Shown one piece after another: positions 1 through 5,009 of a stretch of DNA of 5,009 nt. The notes under the pieces are model-generated. The model ran no database searches. It saw only the letters and a list, made by a program, of their open reading frames with translations, and was not told the origin of the DNA. Made by a program: the position numbers and the translations under genes. The first letter of the stretch is position 1. Each line of letters begins with the position of its first letter. This stretch comes from an uncultured bacterium. GTDB taxonomy: Bacteria > Hydrogenedentota > Hydrogenedentia > Hydrogenedentales > SLHB01. Location: positions 1 to 5,009 of the forward strand of contig CALEZK010000294.1 in NCBI GenBank assembly GCA_937928585.1. The letters run 5' to 3'.

Positions 1-3000
1 GTACCAGTGTCAACAACGTTGACGAGCAAAGCCCGGCGATAAGCGTAATCGCCATGGGCCGGCGAATTTCGTCGCCCTCGCCAGACGCCAGCGTCATCGG
101 CAACAATCCAAGTATCGTCGTGATCGTCGTCATGAACACGGGGCGCATGCGAACGCGTCCCGCTTCAACGACAGCTTCCGCCCGGCGCATGCCGCGCTCA
201 ATCAGCAGATTCGTATAGTCCACCAGCACGATCGCGTTATTCGTCACGATGCCCGCGAGACTGATGACACCGATATAGACAAGAATGCTCAACGGGATGC
301 TCATGTAATCCAGCGTGTATATCACGCCGATCGCAGCCATGGGAATGGTTGTCATCACCAACGCCGGATGAAGTATCGACTCGAACTGACACGCCATCAC
401 GACGTACACAAGAAAGACCGCAAGCAACAGCGCAAACTGCAGGCTGGTTCGCGCCGTCTGAAGCTCGCGATCCTGACCGCCGAACTGCACCACATAGTCT
501 CTCGGCATTTCCACCGAATCGAGACGCGCGCGCACATCATCGGATACCGCCGCAAGGTCACGCCCTTCGACGTTCGCCGTTACCACCGCAACCTGCCGCT
601 GATCGATGCGCTTTACTTCACTCGGGCCTTCCTGGACGCGAATGGTTGCAACGGCTTCAAGCGGCGTAGGCGGGGTGCCATCGGATATCGAGAGCTTCCG
701 CAAATCGGCCACGCTGCTCATAAGATTCCGGTCGGCGCGCACGCGGATATCGATCTTATCGCCTTGCCGATTGAATTCCGTGGGCTTTTCGCCCTGCACT
801 TCCGCGCGCAACCGTTGCGCAACGGTCTCGGGCGCGATGTTATGCGCGGCCAGGCGATCCCGGTCTAGTTCCACGATGACTTCCGGATACCCCTCGCGCA
901 TGTTGAGCTTGGGATCGCGTATGCCCGGCACGTCGCTAATCGCGTCAATAACGCGGTTGCCCACCTGCCGAAGCACGGCATACTGGTCACCACGCACATG
1001 CAATTCAATGGCCGTCTTGAAGCTGAAAAGAGACGGGACGGAAAACGCCACCTGATCGGACGTAATATCCGCTATCTTCGCGCGGAGTGTATCCATAATT
1101 TCGGTCTGTCGCGCCACATTTTTCTTCGGATCATCCAGCAGCATGGAGAATTCAGCCACGTTCTCGCCGCGGGACGCATTCGCATCGTCCTTCTCCTGGC
1201 CAATCTCGACCGCCACGGATGCAATTTCTTCGGTTTCCAAAGCGAGAGACTCGATCAGTTTCGCGCGCCGCTCGGTCTCGTCAAGGCGCGTGCCCGGCGG
1301 AGCCTCCATGCGCACTGAAAATTCGCCCTGATTCATTTGTGGCACAAGTTCGCTGCCCAGATTCGGTAGCAATGTAATGGCATGAACGAAAAGTGCAATG
1401 GTAAGGGCAATCACCGCCGCGCTGAATTTGAGGCTGCGCTGCAGCGTGACCGCATACATCCTGCGGAACGCTTCAAACGCATGATCAAATGCCAGAAGCG
1501 GCAACTTTAAGAGACGCTTCAAAATCCAACCGACAAGACCGAAGATTCCGCCCAGAACTACCGTTATTCCGAAGAAAACGGTGATAAAAAGCTGCATGAT
1601 GGTGCGCAAAAGGCAGTGCACGCAAAACAACAGCAACATGAATACAAGCGCAAGTGGCGCGAGCACGAGCGCGAAAATCAGTTTGATGATCCCCACCGGC
1701 GAAGCGGCGTTCCGGAGCGAAGTCTGTACCCAATCGATGATCGGAAAAACATCCCGCCAAAGCTCATCAAGCAACCACTCCGCAGTCAACTTTACCGCCG
1801 CCACGGGCGCAAGCAGAATAGCCGGTGCCACTGACATGCCCGATTCCCGATTCCGCGCGTAGGCCGACAATGCCCAAACGGTGCTGCCGCTCGCGGTAAA
1901 GCGCAGGCGTTCGCGCGCCGCAATCATCGGGTTGAGATACAAAGCCACCAGCAGCGAAGCGATCAGCGAGTACGTCACCGTCAGCGCGTGGTCTTCGAAC
2001 AACTGCCCCGCGACACCCTGCACGAACGCGAGTGGTAGAAACACGCAGGTAGTCGTCAGCGTCGAAGCCAGCACAGGCCCATACACCTCCCGCGTGCCCC
2101 GCTCCACCGCGTCCTTCAGGTCGTCGCCTTCTTCCGAACATCGCTGTATGCTTTCCATCACGACAATCGAGTTGTCGGTGAGCATGCCCACGCCAACTGC
2201 AAGGCCGCCGATCGACATGATGTTCAGGCTCAGGTCCTGCATGAACATGGGAATGAACGTGGTCAGAATCGAAATCGGCAGCGCGATATTCATAATGATC
2301 GTCGCGCGAATCTCCTGAAGGAAAATGTACAGAACAAGCACGGCCAGCACACTGCCCCAAATCGCCGCGTCTTGCACTTCTTTCACCGCGGCCTTAATGA
2401 AGCGCGACTGATCCGTCACCACGTGGTACTCTGCATCACTGGGAAGGCGATTGCGTAGCGTCGAAGAACGCGCCAATTCCTGCTGCAACTGCATCATCGC
2501 AATGACCGCCGGCGTGTTCTCATCCGCTTCCGGCTGCGATTGGTTCTGGACAAACGCGGTAAGCTTCTCAAGCATGCTCTTTTCGCGTTCGAATCCAAAC
2601 AGATCGCGTACGGTATTGCAAACGCTTACAGTATTCGCGTCACCCCATTTGAAGATCTGGATTTCAACGGCTTCGCGCCCATTGACGCGCACAACCGATT
2701 CGCGGTCCTTCTCGCCCAACTCAACCGACGCAACGTCGCGCAGCCGCACGCCCGGACCGATGATGGACTCCGGTATCTCGTTGACGTCTACCCATTCGTT
2801 CTTCGTCCGAACCAAATACTCGGTAGTTGCGCCTTCTTTCAGGCTTCCACCACTCAGATTGATGTTCTGTTGCGCCAGCGATTGAACTACCCCTTCAATC
2901 GACAGCCCAAGGTTTTTAAGACGCTCCGTATCGACGAGCACCTCCACCTCGGACTCGCGTCCCCCTTTAATCTCCGCCTGTGCAATTCCCTGCTCGGATT

Positions 3001-3565
3001 CCAAGTCACCCTTCAGAAATCGTTCACAAGCATCGCGCAGCGTGGTAAGGTCTTGCCGCTCCAGTCTCTCTCGGGCTTCAGGATCCGCAACCTGGGAATG
3101 ATCCTTGCCCGTTATGGCAACGCGAAACACCGGATCCAGCGTCGGGTCGTATCGCAGGATAACCGGCTTTTCCGTCACTTCTTTCGGCGGATCATACAAG
3201 TCCAACCGATCGCGCACGTCCTGCTGCGCGATGTTCATGTCCACGCCCCAGGTGAATTCCATCACGATCTCGGAAAGCCCCGCGGATGACGTACTGCTGA
3301 TTTCTACAAGACCGCTGACGATACTGAGCTGTTCTTCGATCGGACGCGTCACCAGCTTTTCAACGTCTTCTGGTGCGGCCCCTTCGTATTCCGTCCGGAC
3401 GGTGAGGGTTGGGTAGGAAATATCCGGCATGAGATTGACCGGAAGCTCTTGAAAGGACTTCCAGCCAAACACGCACAACGTAACGAAAATCATCGCCACC
3501 GTTACCGGGCGACGAATAGGCAGACTATAATGTTTCTCGGCAGCTTCCGCGAATGGCTGACCCAT
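1..3565 (-). CDS. RND-family efflux permease (AcrB/HAE type), enlarged, C-terminus cut by window edge
   Basis: Inner-membrane, proton-driven RND pump that would export small molecules through the periplasmic adaptor encoded just upstream; the substrate is unknown. The frame is open for 1188 codons to base 1 with no stop or frameshift. An in-frame TAG at 3575-3577 leaves ATG 3565 as the first possible start; its ribosome binding site is weak. Visible: TM1 at about 21-38 after the hallmark IRRPVTV; first porter/docking half at 40-398 with YPTLTV and PEDVEKLVTRPIE; TM2-TM6 at about 400-548, TM4 holding MLTDNSIVV (Asp464); TM7 at about 714-734; second porter half at 735-1040; TM8-TM12 from 1042, TM10 holding GIVTNNAIVLVDY. 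Against AcrB, Asp407, Arg971 and Thr978 correspond to Asp464, Arg1139 and Thr1146, while Asp408 and Lys940 are Asn465 and Asn1109. Translation stops inside TM12 (SSTLLTLV), so probably only a few tens of residues are missing. The length already exceeds the usual ~1040 because of insertions, chiefly about 551-696 between TM6 and TM7 (hydrophobic) and about 323-378 before TM2. Family call very secure; HAE rather than heavy-metal type inferred from the TM4 and TM10 motifs. Confidence 0.96.
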   Translation of the reverse strand, partial: MGQPFAEAAEKHYSLPIRRPVTVAMIFVTLCVFGWKSFQELPVNLMPDISYPTLTVRTEYEGAAPEDVEKLVTRPIEEQLSIVSGLVEISSTSSAGLSEIVMEFTWGVDMNIAQQDVRDRLDLYDPPKEVTEKPVILRYDPTLDPVFRVAITGKDHSQVADPEARERLERQDLTTLRDACERFLKGDLESEQGIAQAEIKGGRESEVEVLVDTERLKNLGLSIEGVVQSLAQQNINLSGGSLKEGATTEYLVRTKNEWVDVNEIPESIIGPGVRLRDVASVELGEKDRESVVRVNGREAVEIQIFKWGDANTVSVCNTVRDLFGFEREKSMLEKLTAFVQNQSQPEADENTPAVIAMMQLQQELARSSTLRNRLPSDAEYHVVTDQSRFIKAAVKEVQDAAIWGSVLAVLVLYIFLQEIRATIIMNIALPISILTTFIPMFMQDLSLNIMSIGGLAVGVGMLTDNSIVVMESIQRCSEEGDDLKDAVERGTREVYGPVLASTLTTTCVFLPLAFVQGVAGQLFEDHALTVTYSLIASLLVALYLNPMIAARERLRFTASGSTVWALSAYARNRESGMSVAPAILLAPVAAVKLTAEWLLDELWRDVFPIIDWVQTSLRNAASPVGIIKLIFALVLAPLALVFMLLLFCVHCLLRTIMQLFITVFFGITVVLGGIFGLVGWILKRLLKLPLLAFDHAFEAFRRMYAVTLQRSLKFSAAVIALTIALFVHAITLLPNLGSELVPQMNQGEFSVRMEAPPGTRLDETERRAKLIESLALETEEIASVAVEIGQEKDDANASRGENVAEFSMLLDDPKKNVARQTEIMDTLRAKIADITSDQVAFSVPSLFSFKTAIELHVRGDQYAVLRQVGNRVIDAISDVPGIRDPKLNMREGYPEVIVELDRDRLAAHNIAPETVAQRLRAEVQGEKPTEFNRQGDKIDIRVRADRNLMSSVADLRKLSISDGTPPTPLEAVATIRVQEGPSEVKRIDQRQVAVVTANVEGRDLAAVSDDVRARLDSVEMPRDYVVQFGGQDRELQTARTSLQFALLLAVFLVYVVMACQFESILHPALVMTTIPMAAIGVIYTLDYMSIPLSILVYIGVISLAGIVTNNAIVLVDYTNLLIERGMRRAEAVVEAGRVRMRPVFMTTITTILGLLPMTLASGEGDEIRRPMAITLIAGLCSSTLLTLV

Positions 3566-3600
3566 GAATGAACTCTATGGTTTGGGCGATGAAAAGGTAC

Positions 3601-4836
3601 TTATTGCCCGGGGGTATTGGTGGCGCTGGCCTCATGCTCGGTCTTGGCGGCGTTCAACGCCTCTTCGGCGGATAGACCAGCCTTCGCAAGCAGTTCGTCT
3701 TGCGTGGTCGTCAATTTCACTTCCGAACCCGATTTCAAAGTCTGCTGACCCACGGTTACCACAAGGCTGTTGTCGGTGAGCCCTTCAACAACTTCCACAT
3801 GCTGGCTGTCGGCCAGCCCCGTCTTAATCTCGATTCGATTGGCCACAAGCGCGCCGGGCGGTGCGGACGATGCCGCTCCTTCAACGGCTTCCGGGGTCCG
3901 CTCGATTACGTAAACGTACTTTCGCGCGTTTTCTTCCATTACTACGTCTTTTGGCAGCAACAACGTATCTTCACGGGTCGAAAGCACCAACAGCACCTTC
4001 GCAAACGCCTTGTCCCGCAATTTGTCCAACGCGGATTTCTCAAAATCGAGCATGACTTTGACAGTACCGGTCTTTTCATCGACCGCAGGGCTAATTTTCC
4101 GGACTTTCGCCGAAATCTCCTCATCCAGCGAGTCCAACTTCACCGTGGCCTTCTGTCCGACCTTGATGCGGGAAAGATAGTCTTTTTCCGGCGCGTTAAT
4201 ATTGATGATGTAGGATTTCGGATCCACAATCTCAAATATGGGCGAACCTGACGAAACAATCTGACCTTCCTGGACCATCTTCTTCGTCACGATGCCTGTA
4301 AGCGGCGCGCGCACGCTCAGATTATCGAGCTGAACTTTGAGCTGGTTGAGGCTCGCCTCTTGTTGTTCATACGCGTACCGCGCATTCTCATAATCGACCT
4401 TCGGCCCCAGTCCTTCCTCAAACATCTCACGCGAACGATTGTAATCACTCGAAGCCTTCGCCAACTGTGATGTCGCGGACGTTATCTGCGTATTCAGCTC
4501 CGAAGGATCAAGTTCCGCAAGCAGGTCGCCCTGGTTTACCAGGTCGCCTTCATCAACGAGTACGCGCTGGCACTTGCCAACGCCTTCGGAGGTCACCTGA
4601 ACATTGCGCTCGGCTTCCACGCGGCTGGTCGTGTCAAAATACTCGGAGATGGAGCCCCGCACCGGAAGTTGCGCTTCGACCGGAATCGCCGAACGCTTCT
4701 CTTCCGTGCGTCGCGCAACGGCTGCCTTGGCATTCGCGGCATCACCCGTGCCGGTTGGCGCGGCCTCACCCTCGCCACACCCGGCGAAAGCAATAACCGC
4801 CACCAGGAACCCCAAGAGCATCGACAGCTTTCGCAT
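3601..4836 (-). CDS. RND efflux periplasmic adaptor (membrane fusion protein, HlyD/AcrA family), lipoprotein
   Basis: Periplasmic adaptor that bridges an RND permease to an outer-membrane channel. I chose ATG 4836 (411 residues) because it has a GGAGG four bases upstream and begins with a textbook lipoprotein signal: MRK, a hydrophobic stretch at 7-18, then the lipobox AFAGC with Cys20 as lipidation site. A longer frame from ATG 4929 would bury this signal behind 31 residues. Domains in order: Ala/Gly-rich linker at 21-52; first half of the lipoyl domain at about 73-110 (VDEGDLVNQGDLLAELDPS); alpha-hairpin at about 111-171, rich in Gln, Glu, Ala and Ser; second lipoyl half at about 172-204 with the family motif RAPLTGIV; beta-barrel at about 205-285; membrane-proximal domain at about 286-375 with an Ala/Pro-rich loop at 313-333; and a charged, Ala-rich tail at 376-411. 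The residue after Cys20 is Gly, not the Asp of AcrA; by the E. coli Lol rule this would not retain it in the inner membrane, but the rule may not hold in this organism. Stop TAA at 3601-3603, 35 bases before the permease start, so co-transcription is very likely. Substrate unknown. Confidence 0.95.
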   Translation of the reverse strand: MRKLSMLLGFLVAVIAFAGCGEGEAAPTGTGDAANAKAAVARRTEEKRSAIPVEAQLPVRGSISEYFDTTSRVEAERNVQVTSEGVGKCQRVLVDEGDLVNQGDLLAELDPSELNTQITSATSQLAKASSDYNRSREMFEEGLGPKVDYENARYAYEQQEASLNQLKVQLDNLSVRAPLTGIVTKKMVQEGQIVSSGSPIFEIVDPKSYIININAPEKDYLSRIKVGQKATVKLDSLDEEISAKVRKISPAVDEKTGTVKVMLDFEKSALDKLRDKAFAKVLLVLSTREDTLLLPKDVVMEENARKYVYVIERTPEAVEGAASSAPPGALVANRIEIKTGLADSQHVEVVEGLTDNSLVVTVGQQTLKSGSEVKLTTTQDELLAKAGLSAEEALNAAKTEHEASATNTPGQ

Positions 4837-4840
4837 GTAT

Positions 4841-4846
4841 CCTCCG
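4841..4846 (-). promoter_or_regulatory. Shine-Dalgarno site of the adaptor gene
   Basis: Minus-strand CGGAGG (plus-strand cctccg) ends four bases before ATG 4836. It is the best ribosome binding site in the window and decides the adaptor start in favour of the lipoprotein signal peptide over the more distal ATG at 4929. The spacing is a little short but workable. Confidence 0.75.
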
Positions 4847-4878
4847 TATGAGGGAACAAGCACATTCCACGACTTTTT

Positions 4879-4902
4879 TCGAGGGCACCACCTGGCCTTC
4901 GA
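4879..4902. repeat. imperfect inverted repeat in the leader of the efflux operon
   Basis: Plus-strand TCGAGGGC (4879-4886) and GCCTTCGA (4895-4902) are inverted copies with one mismatch in eight, separated by eight bases. On the plus strand the arms could pair fully if a G-T pair is allowed; on the minus strand one A-C mismatch remains. The T-run lies before the hairpin on the plus strand, giving an A-run after it on the minus strand, so this is not a rho-independent terminator in either direction. Its place 34 bases before the start of the Shine-Dalgarno would suit an operator or a leader structure, but a chance palindrome is quite possible. Confidence 0.3.
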
Positions 4903-4921
4903 CGTGGAGACGCACTTCAAC

Positions 4922-5009
4922 TCAGGCATTTAGACTCGCAACGGTTTGAGCAGGTTTCGCATCCATATCGATTCTTTTACAAATTTCCTGCAGACGCCGC
5001 CTGTTGGGA
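4922..5009 (-). CDS. possible C-terminal tail of an unrecognised upstream gene
   Basis: On the minus strand one frame enters from the right edge and reads about 28 residues, ending ...RRRLQEICKRIDMDAKPAQTVASLNA-like composition, with stop TGA at 4922-4924. The mix of charged and aliphatic residues looks like a plausible helical protein end, and the stop lies 85 bases before the adaptor start, which would suit an operon partner such as a regulator or an outer-membrane channel gene. No family motif is visible. A competing frame also stays open, ending TAA at 4932-4934, so the choice of frame, and whether there is a gene at all, is uncertain. Confidence 0.35.
   Translation of the reverse strand, partial: PNRRRLQEICKRIDMDAKPAQTVASLNA

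Noticed and set aside
368..868. A 166-codon plus-strand frame and its overlapping neighbours up to about 1331
   Set aside because: Antisense to the second porter half and TM8 of the permease. The overlapping frames reflect codon bias in a moderately GC-rich gene and show no independent protein character.
1485..2360. Minus-strand frames of 91 and 197 codons inside the permease
   Set aside because: They are out of frame with the continuous permease reading; the 197-codon product is rich in His, Arg and Gly with no domain. They also do not indicate a frameshift, since the permease frame is open through the whole region.
2540..3289. A 249-codon open frame on the plus strand
   Set aside because: It lies wholly antisense to the permease, whose minus-strand translation shows strong RND motifs throughout. 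The plus-strand product has no recognisable motif and a composition typical of an antisense shadow.
3700..4251. A 183-codon plus-strand frame opposite the adaptor
   Set aside because: Antisense shadow of the adaptor beta-barrel and membrane-proximal regions, with no motif.
4871..4907. Hairpin plus T-run as a rho-independent terminator
   Set aside because: On the plus strand the T-run precedes the stem and on the minus strand an A-run follows it, so neither direction has the stem-then-U order of a terminator.
1..5009. CRISPR array, tRNA or rRNA gene, insertion sequence
   Set aside because: No regularly spaced repeats, no tRNA-like cloverleaf or rRNA stretches and no transposase motifs or terminal repeats were seen; nearly all bases belong to the two efflux genes.

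Overview
The window carries a two-gene, minus-strand efflux operon that runs off the left edge. Transcription goes from high to low coordinates. The first gene (4836 to 3601) encodes a periplasmic adaptor, a membrane fusion protein of the HlyD/AcrA type made as a lipoprotein. After a 35-base gap comes a very long RND permease of the AcrB type (from 3565, still open at base 1). Together they would form the inner-membrane pump and adaptor of a tripartite exporter. No outer-membrane TolC-like channel gene is visible, so it must lie beyond the window or elsewhere in the genome.

Two RND systems and lipoprotein adaptors of this kind point to a diderm (Gram-negative) bacterium. The base composition looks moderately GC-rich (a visual impression, not computed) and the adaptor has a clear GGAGG ribosome binding site. 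The permease motifs (TDNSIVV in TM4, TNNAIVLVDY in TM10) match the branch of HAE-type RND proteins that has Asn where AcrB has its relay Lys. No substrate can be assigned. The phylum cannot be fixed from these genes. An environmental diderm such as a member of the PVC, Hydrogenedentota or Acidobacteria groups is a guess only.

Layout: 1-3565, permease (C-terminus missing); 3566-3600, short gap; 3601-4836, adaptor; 4837-4921, leader with a Shine-Dalgarno and an imperfect inverted repeat; 4922-5009, a possible tail of an upstream gene on the same strand.

The most notable point is the size of the permease. The visible part already has 1188 residues against about 1040 for a complete AcrB-type protein. 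My reading of the translation puts the excess mainly into a hydrophobic insertion of roughly 120 residues between TM6 and TM7, which appears to add at least two membrane spans. A second, hydrophilic insertion of about 40 residues lies just before TM2. The many open frames on the plus strand across the permease are antisense shadows and are not annotated.
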